A stretch of 22,648 nucleotides of DNA, taken from IMG/VR virus record IMGVR_UViG_3300045941_000429, positions 1-22,648 of that record; one strand, given 5' to 3'. The notes below the pieces were generated by a model, which did not search any database, was not told the origin of the DNA, and saw only the letters and a program-made list of their open reading frames with translations. Within the stretch, counting starts at the first letter, position 1; the number at the start of each line of letters is the position of its first letter. The position numbers and the translations under genes were made by a program. This stretch comes from a virus. Of this stretch, positions 8,234 through 14,928 are shown piece after piece.

Positions 8234-8751
8234 TGCTTGGGCGGCGTCCACATGATGTCGTAGCCTATTGGGCCAGGAACGATGAGGTCTTGACAGTTGT
8301 TGATGACAAAGCGGACGTGGTTGATGCGAAGCTTCAGCTGTCGCCCGTGCAGCTCATGAGCCACGCATCGCATGAGCATTTTAGTGAGAACGTCGTCCAT
8401 CAAGATAGCATGCGGGATACGCTCCAAGAAATATTTGATGGGTTTGTCGAACTCCTTTTCAAGGTTGCGGAACAGAGCATCGAGCTTGTTAAAGGCTTCT
8501 TGCATACCCTTGCTCATGCCGAGGTCGACGTAGAAGACCTGCTTCACCAGATCGGAGGCTTGCCAGGCCCAGCCGCACTCCATCCCGAGCTTGCGCTCCT
8601 CTTCCAGCAGGTCATCCAAGTACCAGGTGTAGAAGCCATGCGAAGCAAATGGGGCCTCGCCTCGGAGCAGGCTGTCATAGACACAGAGGTGTAGGTAGGG
8701 GCGGTTGATCGGACTGCCGGTGTAGGGTGACTCGATCATCACGGTTTGCAT
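8230..8751 (-). CDS. DUF7768-like protein (nucleoside deoxyribosyltransferase-like fold)
   Basis: This 173-residue protein begins with IESPYTG. It goes on with a chain of small conserved-looking blocks: YDSLLRGEAPFASHGFYT, ERKLGMECGWAW, and a VFYVDLGMSKGM strand-loop. This order matches DUF7768/DUF4406-type proteins, which have a nucleoside 2-deoxyribosyltransferase-like fold and are frequent in phages. The real substrate is unknown; nucleotide metabolism or DNA modification are options. GGAG lies eight bases before the ATG. A GTG one codon upstream (8754) could also be used. The start overlaps the stop of the nuclease gene. Confidence 0.65.
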   Translation of the reverse strand: MQTVMIESPYTGSPINRPYLHLCVYDSLLRGEAPFASHGFYTWYLDDLLEEERKLGMECGWAWQASDLVKQVFYVDLGMSKGMQEAFNKLDALFRNLEKEFDKPIKYFLERIPHAILMDDVLTKMLMRCVAHELHGRQLKLRINHVRFVINNCQDLIVPGPIGYDIMWTPPKQ

Positions 8752-9632
8752 CACCAGTTCTCCATTGGTCTGACCTTGTCAGAGACAGCAAAGCCGTCGA
8801 TCTCTTCGGGGTTCTTGGCAAGGCACCTGCTGTAGTAGGGGCAGATAGAGTTGAATTGCGTGCAAGCGGTGCTGAAATCGTAGGGCCAATCATTCTCCTG
8901 GTAGGCTCGGACCAAATGCTTAACCTTGGAGACGGTGGAATTGTACCACCTCTCAATATGGAAATCCTTGTACCAAAGAGGTACCTCCGGCATGTCGAAG
9001 CCATCGTTGGTGCGGAAAGCTATGCCGCGGACGAAGGCAGCGAGGATCGGAAACCCGTGCTCCCTTCCTGCCCACACGTAGCCCATGAGCTGTCCCTTCA
9101 ACAGCATCTTCTGTGCCCAGCTGTCTCCTAGGTAAGACGTGGTCTTCTCGTCTACGATGAAGAGATGTTGAGGGGCGCCCTTGTTCCCGCCGATCATGTC
9201 ACACCGACCGGAATAGAGAATGGGCTGGCCAGTATCGGGGTGCGTAACGGGGAGAGGAAGAGCGAAGTCGAACTCCACCGTTGTCTGGCCGAGGATGAGA
9301 GGGATGGGGTCGGAGCCGAGAGGGAACCGCTGGAAGTATACATGGAGCGCGTCGATGGTGGAGAAGAGGTTCTTCTTCCCTCTGGTAATGTCCTCCTCGA
9401 TGTCCCAAGCTTTCAGCAGGTCCCTCAAGCCCTCGTTAATGGCAGCCTCCTCCGCTTTCCCGTTCATGAAGAAGGCGGTTCGAGTGCCAGCTAGACCCGC
9501 GGCGAAGGCAGCACCTGTGGTGAGGTGGACTGACTTGCCGACGGGTCTGATCCTGTCGATGTACTTCTGCCTGAACTTGATCAAGCAGAGAGCATCCTCG
9601 AGCTTGGAGTTGGAGATGGTTTCCGGAAACAT
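8751..9632 (-). CDS. RecB/Cas4-like PD-(D/E)XK nuclease
   Basis: This predicted exonuclease has 293 residues from MFPETIS. Motifs in order are a TGAAFAAG helix (about 39-46), GRCDMIG with D145, VDEKTT at 160-165 (D-x-K form of the (D/E)xK motif) and QLMGY at 181-185. Four cysteines (C16, then a C-x6-C-x5-C cluster near the C-terminus) fit the 4Fe-4S arrangement of Cas4/AddB-type nucleases. It would resect DNA ends to feed the Sak4/SSB pair. The open frame runs 58 codons further upstream, but that part overlaps a small gene with its own ribosome site, whose stop is four bases before this ATG, so the shorter form is preferred. Confidence 0.82.
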   Translation of the reverse strand: MFPETISNSKLEDALCLIKFRQKYIDRIRPVGKSVHLTTGAAFAAGLAGTRTAFFMNGKAEEAAINEGLRDLLKAWDIEEDITRGKKNLFSTIDALHVYFQRFPLGSDPIPLILGQTTVEFDFALPLPVTHPDTGQPILYSGRCDMIGGNKGAPQHLFIVDEKTTSYLGDSWAQKMLLKGQLMGYVWAGREHGFPILAAFVRGIAFRTNDGFDMPEVPLWYKDFHIERWYNSTVSKVKHLVRAYQENDWPYDFSTACTQFNSICPYYSRCLAKNPEEIDGFAVSDKVRPMENW

Positions 9633-9636
9633 CGAG

Positions 9637-9849
9637 CTATTCCGGAATGAGGTCGGCAAGATTGATCGCACGAGAAGAGCTGTACTTGCGCTTCTCCGAG
9701 CCCTTCTGCGTGAGAGCGCTCGCTGCAGACCGGGCCAGACGAGCTGCGTCCAGGCCAGCGCGAAGCTCTTCGAGTGAGATCTCTTCCCCAGCGAGGATGC
9801 GCGCACGCAGCGACATCACCTCCTCGAACGGACTGAGTTGCTCAGGCAA
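9637..9849 (-). CDS. small phage protein with C-terminal LADLIPE tail
   Basis: This 70-residue protein starts at TTG, supported by AAGGAG seven bases upstream. Residues about 5-45 (LSPFEEVMSLRARILAGEEI, then a second charged helix) form a helical hairpin, followed by a Ser/Arg-rich linker and the C-terminus NLADLIPE. The same tail ends the proteins at 17207-17650 and 18579-19088. The gene overlaps the ribbon-helix-helix gene and precedes the RecB-like nuclease. The function is unknown; the tail suggests binding to a common partner. Confidence 0.72.
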   Translation of the reverse strand: MPEQLSPFEEVMSLRARILAGEEISLEELRAGLDAARLARSAASALTQKGSEKRKYSSSRAINLADLIPE

Positions 9850-10201
9850 GTGCTTTCTCCTTTTGACGAGCTCGGTTCATGTTCCTGAGGATGATCTCAA
9901 ACTCCTGACGGAGCATGCGGAGATCATCGGGGGACAGCTGCACATTGAGCTCGGGTATGTGCAGCTTGCCCGGGTAGACAAGTAGACGAGTGATGCCACG
10001 AGAGAGGACAGCGATGCGGGTCTCGATTACATCGCCGTCCTCTGGCTGGCAGAGCTGCTCTACGTACTTTTGCAGAGCTCTTGTAATGATCTCGGCCCGA
10101 GCGCCGTACTCAGGTCGGCCCACGAGCGGGTCGAAGGTGAGAAGTTCGACCTTTGCAGCGAGGTCAGATGGGACCGTGATGGTCCAGCGCTCGGTAGGCA
10201 C
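9842..10201 (-). CDS. ribbon-helix-helix-like DNA-binding protein
   Basis: This 119-residue protein starts at GTG (10201), chosen because AAGGAG lies seven bases upstream. An ATG at 10258 would add 19 basic residues but has no such site and would overlap the previous gene. The N-terminus (ERWTITVPSDLAAKVELL, then ARAEIITRALQKYVEQL) has the strand-helix-helix pattern of CopG/Arc-type proteins. The C-terminal half carries a helical stretch (LSPDDLRMLRQEFEIILRN). It is probably a transcriptional or replication regulator made with the recombination genes. Confidence 0.66.
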   Translation of the reverse strand: MPTERWTITVPSDLAAKVELLTFDPLVGRPEYGARAEIITRALQKYVEQLCQPEDGDVIETRIAVLSRGITRLLVYPGKLHIPELNVQLSPDDLRMLRQEFEIILRNMNRARQKEKALA

Positions 10202-10214
10202 CTTGGTTCTCCTT

Positions 10215-10394
10215 CTACCTTGGCCAGAGCGTGACCGGAGTAGCAACTCCGGCAACATTCAGGACGAGCAGGATGATGAAGATGAGCACACAGACAGCGG
10301 CGCCAAGGAGACACAGACGCTTCATCTGCTCATCGGCGATGAACCAGTGAACAGCTACGAAGATCACGAACCCGGCTAGCAGGAGACCGATCAT
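10215..10394 (-). CDS. two-helix small membrane protein
   Basis: This 59-residue protein has two hydrophobic segments (about residues 2-18 and 28-48) separated by a short charged loop ADEQMKR. GGAGG is placed seven bases before the ATG, one of the best ribosome sites in the window. It starts two bases after the stop of the secreted-protein gene. Size and topology would fit a holin-like or inner-membrane accessory protein, but no lysozyme gene is seen nearby and the gene lies in the replication arm. Function is left open. Confidence 0.66.
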   Translation of the reverse strand: MIGLLLAGFVIFVAVHWFIADEQMKRLCLLGAAVCVLIFIILLVLNVAGVATPVTLWPR

Positions 10395-10396
10395 GA

Positions 10397-10996
10397 CTAG
10401 TCCTCCGGAAGGAATGGAAGGGTGAGGCCGCGGCGGTTGGCTGTCTTGCTGTCCCTCACGTAGAGGGCTTGGAAGCCGGCTCGGCAGGTGTTCGTGGTGA
10501 CTTCGATCTCCCATGAGAGAATGCGGAGCTTCGAGTAGTTCCGCAAGATCCATGTCGCCTCTCTACCCTCGTCCGTTTGGATGAAGGGGAGGGCGTAGTC
10601 GAGAGTCAGGTCCACATTGCCGATCGGAGCGAGGTTCAAGCGGTGTACTCCCTCTCCGTCCCGACCGGCAGCAGTTCGCGGTAGCGAATGGAACTCGGCC
10701 CACAAGATGCAGGCTCGATACTCGCAGTTGAAGGACAGCAGAGGCTTATCGAGGACGTGGCAGGAGCCGTCGGTGAACTTGTCCAGGTGGATGGTGAAGT
10801 CGCACTCATCCTCGTCGCAACCGCGCGGGAAGGATACGACCTCTGATGAAGAGAGCTGGTTCCGAAAGACGTCATTGGAGTAGTACTGAACACCGGGTCC
10901 TGTCACCCACTTCGCTCCTAGTGCGGATGGGCTGAAGGTGCAGGAGAGGAGGACTGCAGCAAAGGCAGCTGCAATCCGAACAGTATTGAGGGACAT
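10397..10996 (-). CDS. exported protein with six mature-region cysteines
   Basis: This 199-residue protein starts at the ATG at 10996, with GGAG ten bases upstream; a further ATG at 11014 has no ribosome site. Residues 1-27 are a classical signal sequence (positive N-terminus, then AAAFAAVLL). Cleavage may follow SALGA, or LLSC may act as a lipobox, which would make it a lipoprotein. The rest is beta-rich with cysteines in GCDEDEC, SCH, NCEYRAC and TCR contexts, likely disulfide bonded in the periplasm. No family was recognised. Surface exclusion, an envelope effector or a lysis accessory are all possible. Confidence 0.65.
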   Translation of the reverse strand: MSLNTVRIAAAFAAVLLSCTFSPSALGAKWVTGPGVQYYSNDVFRNQLSSSEVVSFPRGCDEDECDFTIHLDKFTDGSCHVLDKPLLSFNCEYRACILWAEFHSLPRTAAGRDGEGVHRLNLAPIGNVDLTLDYALPFIQTDEGREATWILRNYSKLRILSWEIEVTTNTCRAGFQALYVRDSKTANRRGLTLPFLPED

Positions 10997-11082
10997 CGTT
11001 GCGGTGCTCCACATGTGTAGGCAGTTACAAGTACGCCGCAGATGAAGGCAACTGCTACAGAGAACAGCAGGTCAAGTCTCAT
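10918..11082 (-). CDS. small single-span membrane or exported protein
   Basis: This 54-residue protein has one N-terminal hydrophobic segment (about residues 3-22) and a short Cys/Pro/Ser tail. GGAGGG lies eight bases before the ATG, and the start overlaps the upstream stop. Its last 79 bases overlap the start of the exported-protein gene in another frame. The nested arrangement recalls spanin pairs (Rz/Rz1), but the sizes and order do not match that family, so this is only a comparison. Confidence 0.55.
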   Translation of the reverse strand: MRLDLLFSVAVAFICGVLVTAYTCGAPQRCPSILFGLQLPLLQSSSPAPSAHPH

Positions 11083-11287
11083 TTGTTTTTCCCTCCGTCT
11101 GCGGCGTACGCTTTTCGCAGAGCTCGATGATGGTCCGAGCCTCATCAGCGACACGCTCCCATACATGGTGGGGAATGCCGCCTTGACCGATGCCGGGTAG
11201 GTTATCTACGCAATACTTCATGATCAGCGTCGTTGCTGCCATGATACACAAGACCCGGCGTCGCTCGGTATCATCGAGGTCTAGCAT
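11072..11287 (-). CDS. hypothetical protein
   Basis: This 71-residue, mainly helical predicted protein (DDTERRRVLCIMAATTLIMKY, HHVWERVADEARTIIELCEK) has no recognised domain. No clear ribosome site precedes the ATG, but it lies five bases behind the stop of a 28-residue membrane peptide gene, so coupled translation is likely. It overlaps the next gene by 11 bases. Confidence 0.52.
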   Translation of the reverse strand: MLDLDDTERRRVLCIMAATTLIMKYCVDNLPGIGQGGIPHHVWERVADEARTIIELCEKRTPQTEGKTNET

Positions 11288-11292
11288 GGTTG

Positions 11293-11379
11293 TCAGTCAG
11301 CTCGTTGCGCGAGTTGAACTAGGGCGACTGCGACGATGAAGTAGAAGGTGCAGACGCCCAGGAAGAATAGAAGGATCAT
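11293..11379 (-). CDS. 28-residue single-span membrane peptide
   Basis: The peptide is MILLFFLGVCTFYF followed by IVAVALVQLAQRAD, almost entirely a transmembrane helix with a short charged C-terminus. Its ATG overlaps the stop of the upstream acidic gene as ATGA. The GAG-rich end of that gene supplies GGAGG immediately upstream, somewhat close to the start. Support comes from the overlap chain and the obvious membrane helix; no homologue is known to me. Confidence 0.45.
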   Translation of the reverse strand: MILLFFLGVCTFYFIVAVALVQLAQRAD

Positions 11380-11546
11380 TCCTCCTCCTCCTCCTCGTCG
11401 TCCTCCTCATCGGGGTCACAGCCGCAGGTTCCGTCGGCGGCGATCACTTCTCCACAGTCTTCGCAGATGTCTTCGATGGTCTCCTCGATCGGCTGGTCAG
11501 GGTTGGTCACGATGGTTATCCTCCGTCCGTTGAGGTTGAAGTACAT
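11376..11546 (-). CDS. 56-residue acidic zinc-knuckle-like protein
   Basis: The protein begins MYFNLNGRRITIVTNPDQP and contains CEDC at 28-31 and CGC at 41-43, a compact pattern that could bind zinc. It ends in a run of twelve residues that is almost only Asp and Glu. GGAGG lies six bases before the ATG. It sits between the Tat-signal protein gene and the membrane-peptide gene. A polyanionic tail on a zinc knuckle could mimic DNA or bind a basic host protein, but this is speculation from composition. Confidence 0.62.
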   Translation of the reverse strand: MYFNLNGRRITIVTNPDQPIEETIEDICEDCGEVIAADGTCGCDPDEEDDEEEEEE

Positions 11547-11576
11547 AGCCTTCCTCCCTTAGAGGGGTGCGACATC

Positions 11577-13106
11577 TCAGGTGTACTTGATGGTTCGGAT
11601 GATGTTGATATGAGGTGGCTCCACGTCCAGCTCGTACCCGTGCGTCGTGCTGACCCGCCAGAGGCCCCAGATCGACATGACATCCTTGAACGCGGCGAGG
11701 TTATCCTCATCCTTCATGATTGAGAAGGCGGCCTGAGGAATTTTGCACGGACGATTAGGATCATCGCGCATGCGTTCCAACAGGTCGAGCCCGATAACTT
11801 GGCGCAGCCCCGAGTTCGTGGCCTCACCATCCATGAGGCGCCGCAGGCTATCATCCAGCGCCTCGGCACTGAGTTCGGGATGCGATGGTCCCCAGCCGTG
11901 CTCTTCGATCAGCCATTTCCGCATCCCCTCACGGATCAACCGCTCATTGAACCCGTGTTTGCGGAACAGCTCATAAAGGCGCCACAGGCGGAGAAGAGAA
12001 TGCGGCGAGCCGATCTGGATCAGCCCGTCCCTTTTCGTGAACTCAGCGCCCCAACGAGCGACGTTATCTGCGCTTGCGCCTGGGATCAGCCGGGCAAGCT
12101 GGTAGGTCGCCTCGCTCGCGGTGTAGAGCCCGTCGAAGTTCCACTTGCCCGAGCCGTTGCCGAGCCCGGCAGAGGTAGTCTGCGATGGGCGTGCGCCGAG
12201 CGTTAGCCCGGACTTCGAGGCGTGGCGTACTCGCTTGGATCTCCCGAAGGCGGGGTAGCTGTTGGCGCCGCACCACTTGCACACCGCCTTGAGCGCGGGC
12301 TCGCGGCTGCTGGCGATGCCGAAGGCCGAGGCCCGTAGCGTGGGCCAGAACGCCGTCTGACCGGCCGTGACCTCGACACCGTCGCTGGTCGCGGTGCCGC
12401 CGTTTGCAGTTGGGTTGCCGTTTGCGTCGACGAAGTCATCCGCAGTCAACCGGATGCCTTCGCTGTCACTGCTACGCATCTCGCCAAGGAACGCCGCAAT
12501 GTAGGCCTTCAGGCTCTTCTGGAACTTGCGCTTGTTGCGGCTGGTCTTGGCCCATAGGTAGCCAGCGAGACTGTCGTTCGCGCCGCCGAACAGTCGGTAG
12601 TTGTTGCCGAGGATGTTGCCCCACGGGCCAGTAGCGTCGAACAGGACTTGATACTTCTTGAAGATCCCGATCGCTGTGGCGGACGTGATCCCGTGACGAG
12701 CGGCGAATTGGCTGACGGTAATCGGGAACATCGACTGGCCGCCGCTGCCCGAGAGGTAGCCGATCCTGGTGTCCGCATAGATCGGCAACTCGCCCTGGCC
12801 CTGGTAGTCGGACCACTCAGTAAAGGCGAGACCGATCGCTGCTCCGGCCAGCCCGAGTGCGATCATGCCAAAACCGGTCGCGCCGATCGCCGCTGTGATG
12901 ACTGCAGTGACTACACTGATCACGTCACTGACGGTGAGCGCCTGGGCCTCGCCTGGGAGATAAGCGTAGACCACCGCACCAACAGCAAGCGTGGACGCGC
13001 TGTGCAGGAAGGCACGGCGGTCCATTACTGGCGCTGCCGGAGCGAATATCTCAGGCTTGCGTTGGGTATGCCGCCACTGCTGACGGCTTAGCCATTGCCG
13101 GAGCAT
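11577..13106 (-). CDS. Tat-signal protein of unknown function, likely a moron
   Basis: The ATG at 13106 (509 residues) was chosen because it lies about 75 bases after a strong promoter and follows GGAAGAG. An ATG at 13199 lies inside the promoter, and one at 13025 has no ribosome site. A twin-arginine signal is clear: DRRAFLHSAS, a hydrophobic stretch, then AQA. Next comes a Gly/Ala-rich hydrophobic helix (about 40 residues), then a long mixed domain with one CKWC pair. No family was recognised. It would be exported folded, perhaps staying membrane anchored. Codon use looks richer in GCC/CGC than the neighbours, and it has its own promoter and operator-like palindrome. All this suggests an acquired accessory gene expressed independently of the phage programme. 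Confidence 0.72.
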   Translation of the reverse strand: MLRQWLSRQQWRHTQRKPEIFAPAAPVMDRRAFLHSASTLAVGAVVYAYLPGEAQALTVSDVISVVTAVITAAIGATGFGMIALGLAGAAIGLAFTEWSDYQGQGELPIYADTRIGYLSGSGGQSMFPITVSQFAARHGITSATAIGIFKKYQVLFDATGPWGNILGNNYRLFGGANDSLAGYLWAKTSRNKRKFQKSLKAYIAAFLGEMRSSDSEGIRLTADDFVDANGNPTANGGTATSDGVEVTAGQTAFWPTLRASAFGIASSREPALKAVCKWCGANSYPAFGRSKRVRHASKSGLTLGARPSQTTSAGLGNGSGKWNFDGLYTASEATYQLARLIPGASADNVARWGAEFTKRDGLIQIGSPHSLLRLWRLYELFRKHGFNERLIREGMRKWLIEEHGWGPSHPELSAEALDDSLRRLMDGEATNSGLRQVIGLDLLERMRDDPNRPCKIPQAAFSIMKDEDNLAAFKDVMSIWGLWRVSTTHGYELDVEPPHINIIRTIKYT

Positions 13107-13187
13107 CTTTATCTCTTCCGGGAGCCTATGGGTACAGCCCGCGTGCCGCTTGGCTCCGAGCGACGCGCGGTCCGATTGGGGACGATA

Positions 13188-13216
13188 AACATAACGCATT
13201 TCCGCACGGATGTCAA
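13188..13216 (-). promoter_or_regulatory. sigma70-like promoter for the Tat-signal gene
   Basis: On the - strand TTGACA (13216-13211) is followed by a 17-base spacer and TATGTT (13193-13188). The -35 is perfect and the -10 matches four of six consensus positions. Predicted transcription would begin near 13181, upstream of the ATG at 13106. Confidence 0.62.
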
Positions 13217-13217
13217 G

Positions 13218-13229
13218 TGAAATATTTCA
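13218..13229 (-). promoter_or_regulatory. operator-like palindrome TGAAATATTTCA
   Basis: This perfect 12-bp palindrome sits directly upstream of the -35 box and overlaps the stop codon of the preceding gene. The position fits a repressor or activator site, or simply an AT-rich upstream element. Confidence 0.4.
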
Positions 13230-13658
13230 GGTATCTTCCTTCTCCTCCTTCTCATCCGCTGTGCCGTAGAGCTGCTCGAACGCCTTGTACCCTGGAGGTT
13301 GGAAGGTGCTGTCGATTTCCTCTGCCGTCTTCATCTTCAGTGGAGACTTCTGAATAGGCGGAGCTGTGTTGTTGAGAGCAGTAGCGTAGAGCTCCTCCAG
13401 AAGGGTCTCATCTTGATGCTCGAACCGGAGGAACCAACCTCCATCCTTCCCTTGGCGTAGGCAAAGAGTCACGGGGTCCATCCAGACAGCGTCCTCGGGA
13501 TGCTGGGCCATATGGTACTTCCGTGAGATGTAGAACTTAGCTCGCGCAGCAATGGCTGCTGCCTCGCTGGGGAAGGGCACGAGGACGGTTCGCTTCTCCA
13601 GCCCAACAGCGACAAGCATCTGGAACTCCTGCGCCGATAGCCCTGGACGTTTCTTCAC
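13227..13658 (-). CDS. hypothetical phage protein
   Basis: This 143-residue protein starts at GTG, with GGAG seven bases upstream and a GTGA overlap with the previous stop. A central part (VLVPFPSEAAAIAARAKFYISRKYH) and a short beta segment (TLCLRQGKDGGWFLRFEH) look folded. The tail (DEKEEKEDT) is highly charged. No family was recognised. It is the last gene before the internal promoter of the Tat-signal gene. Confidence 0.6.
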   Translation of the reverse strand: MKKRPGLSAQEFQMLVAVGLEKRTVLVPFPSEAAAIAARAKFYISRKYHMAQHPEDAVWMDPVTLCLRQGKDGGWFLRFEHQDETLLEELYATALNNTAPPIQKSPLKMKTAEEIDSTFQPPGYKAFEQLYGTADEKEEKEDT

Positions 13659-13843
13659 TTTTCGACTCCGATTAGAAGGTGGTGCATGACAGTAGTGATG
13701 ACTGCCTTGGCTTGATAGGTGACGAAGTCGTCCTTCATACCAGGACCAGAAGAGATCCAGTCGGCGTAGGAGGTTCGGAGAGTGTTCTTGACCTTGTCGA
13801 TGAGCTTCGGGTGTATGGGATCGAAGATGGCGAGGTTGGACAT
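13655..13843 (-). CDS. hypothetical phage protein
   Basis: This 62-residue protein runs from MSNLAIFDPIHPKLIDKV. The start at 13843 is preferred over the longer frame because AGGAG lies eight bases upstream and TGATG couples it to the upstream gene. It is mostly helical, with no motif recognised. Confidence 0.58.
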   Translation of the reverse strand: MSNLAIFDPIHPKLIDKVKNTLRTSYADWISSGPGMKDDFVTYQAKAVITTVMHHLLIGVEK

Positions 13844-14061
13844 CAGATGATCTCCTCGGTGTGGAAGTCGCGGAGCACGATGGCGATCCGCGTAGGATAG
13901 ACGTCGCCGGTGGTATCTCTGGCCACGGTGAAGGTCAATTCCCTGCGCCACTCGTCGGCCTCGACGAGAGCGTCTTCAGCATTGGTGGTGGCTTTGTGCT
14001 CGGTTGGCTCGCCAAGGTTCCACTCGATCAGGGCGTACCATTCACAGAACATTACAGGCAT
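13843..14061 (-). CDS. hypothetical phage protein
   Basis: This 72-residue protein runs from MPVMFCEWYALIEWNLGEP. GGAG lies ten bases upstream. Longer forms from 14112 or 14124 would begin in or beside a strong inverted repeat (14091-14132) and lack ribosome sites, so they are not favoured. The composition suggests a small beta-rich domain (RRELTFTVARDT, RIAIVLRDF). The function is unknown. Confidence 0.55.
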   Translation of the reverse strand: MPVMFCEWYALIEWNLGEPTEHKATTNAEDALVEADEWRRELTFTVARDTTGDVYPTRIAIVLRDFHTEEII

Positions 14062-14090
14062 GAGATGAGGGCTCCGTTGGAGGTGAAGTG

Positions 14091-14132
14091 GGGAATGCGT
14101 GGTCTTTTTCATGGGTCGAACCACGCATTCCC
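14091..14132. repeat. perfect 13-bp inverted repeat containing motif copy 2
   Basis: GGGAATGCGTGGT (14091-14103) pairs perfectly with ACCACGCATTCCC (14120-14132) across a 16-base loop. The right arm on the - strand is a copy of AATGCGTGGTTCGAC (14129-14115). It lies between two small genes. There is no U tract on either strand, so an operator, RNA processing site or leader hairpin is more likely than a simple terminator. Confidence 0.6.
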
Positions 14133-14139
14133 AACTTGT

Positions 14140-14481
14140 TCAGGTCTGCATGTCGCTGAGCTTGTCCTTCTCCATGTCATCGAGATCGGGAGCCGGTTCT
14201 CTCCAGATCCTCTCGTCGATGGGCTCGCCAGAGATGACGCGGTCGAGAGCGATGGCTGCAAGCACACGATCGTACCGAGGATCCGTCTCCCAATCTTTGG
14301 GACAGATCAGAGTAATGAGCTCGCCTTGCGGGAGCTCTCCGAGCCAGTCAAGTGTGAGGTTGCAGTACAACGCAAGTCCGAGGAAGCACTTAGTGTAGTG
14401 TTTCATGTCGAACTGGGGGTACTCCCCTCGAAGCAGCGTATCCCTCATCTTGGTAAGGGCAGGAATGTTGCGGTCAGTCAT
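14140..14481 (-). CDS. hypothetical phage protein
   Basis: This 113-residue, acidic, helical protein (LTKMRDTLLRGEYPQFDM, FLGLALYCNLTLDWLGEL) has no recognised motif. AGGAG lies six bases before the ATG. It sits just upstream of the 13-bp inverted repeat, which may form the 3' end of its message. Confidence 0.6.
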   Translation of the reverse strand: MTDRNIPALTKMRDTLLRGEYPQFDMKHYTKCFLGLALYCNLTLDWLGELPQGELITLICPKDWETDPRYDRVLAAIALDRVISGEPIDERIWREPAPDLDDMEKDKLSDMQT

Positions 14482-14502
14482 GGTTCGCTCCTGGCGCTCT
14501 GG

Positions 14503-14928
14503 TTAGAGCTTGATGATGATCTTGCCGTCGAGGATATCGATCTCGACCCCCATGTCCGCTGCGATGGTCTCGAGCCGTCGGGCAGTGGCTCGGAGATCAT
14601 CGAAGGTGTAATGCTCCTTCACCTTCCTCTGGATCCGAGCTTCGGAGAGGATCGGGATGGAAATGGTGTGCGTCTTGGTGTCGTAGTGGACGTCTCGGAT
14701 CTCTGTGATCCCGCACGCTGGCAGGTCAAGTCGGTCCGATCCCCTGTAGTGACCCTCACCTTTGTTGACGAGCTTTCCCGTGGAGGAGGGAGAGAGGAGA
14801 AGGCGATCCTCCACCTTAACCACGTCGAGCCGAGCCGGATTGCCGAGCTCCTTGAGCTCCGTGTCCCCGAGGAAGATAGAGATGTTGCGGGAACCGGGGG
14901 AGCTTGAGTTGTAGCATGAGTATCTCAT
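14503..14928 (-). CDS. hypothetical phage protein, beta-rich N-terminus
   Basis: This 141-residue protein starts at an ATG coupled to the preceding stop (ATGA), with GGAG seven bases upstream. The stretch NISIFLGDTELKELG followed by ARLDVVKVEDRLLLSP looks like the short beta-strand module found at the start of several phage proteins and resembles AbrB-like swapped hairpins. The C-terminal part is helical, then ends GKIIIKL. DNA binding is a weak inference. Its stop lies in CTCTAACC, the same context as the hairpin family described elsewhere. Confidence 0.58.
   Translation of the reverse strand: MRYSCYNSSSPGSRNISIFLGDTELKELGNPARLDVVKVEDRLLLSPSSTGKLVNKGEGHYRGSDRLDLPACGITEIRDVHYDTKTHTISIPILSEARIQRKVKEHYTFDDLRATARRLETIAADMGVEIDILDGKIIIKL

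Noticed and set aside
9220-9777. A 185-codon + strand frame across the nuclease gene
   Set aside because: It is antisense to clear PD-(D/E)XK motifs and lacks a ribosome site.
9633-9806. Longer N-terminus for the RecB/Cas4-like nuclease
   Set aside because: The extra 58 codons are Ser/Arg-rich and overlap the LIPE-tailed gene, which has its own TTG start and ribosome site.
10395-10553. N-terminal extension of the two-helix membrane protein
   Set aside because: The extension shadows the exported-protein gene. The ATG at 10394 has an excellent ribosome site.
13861-14907. A 348-codon open frame on the + strand
   Set aside because: It is antisense to four small - strand genes that are chained by overlaps and have good ribosome sites. 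It has no such site and no recognisable motif.
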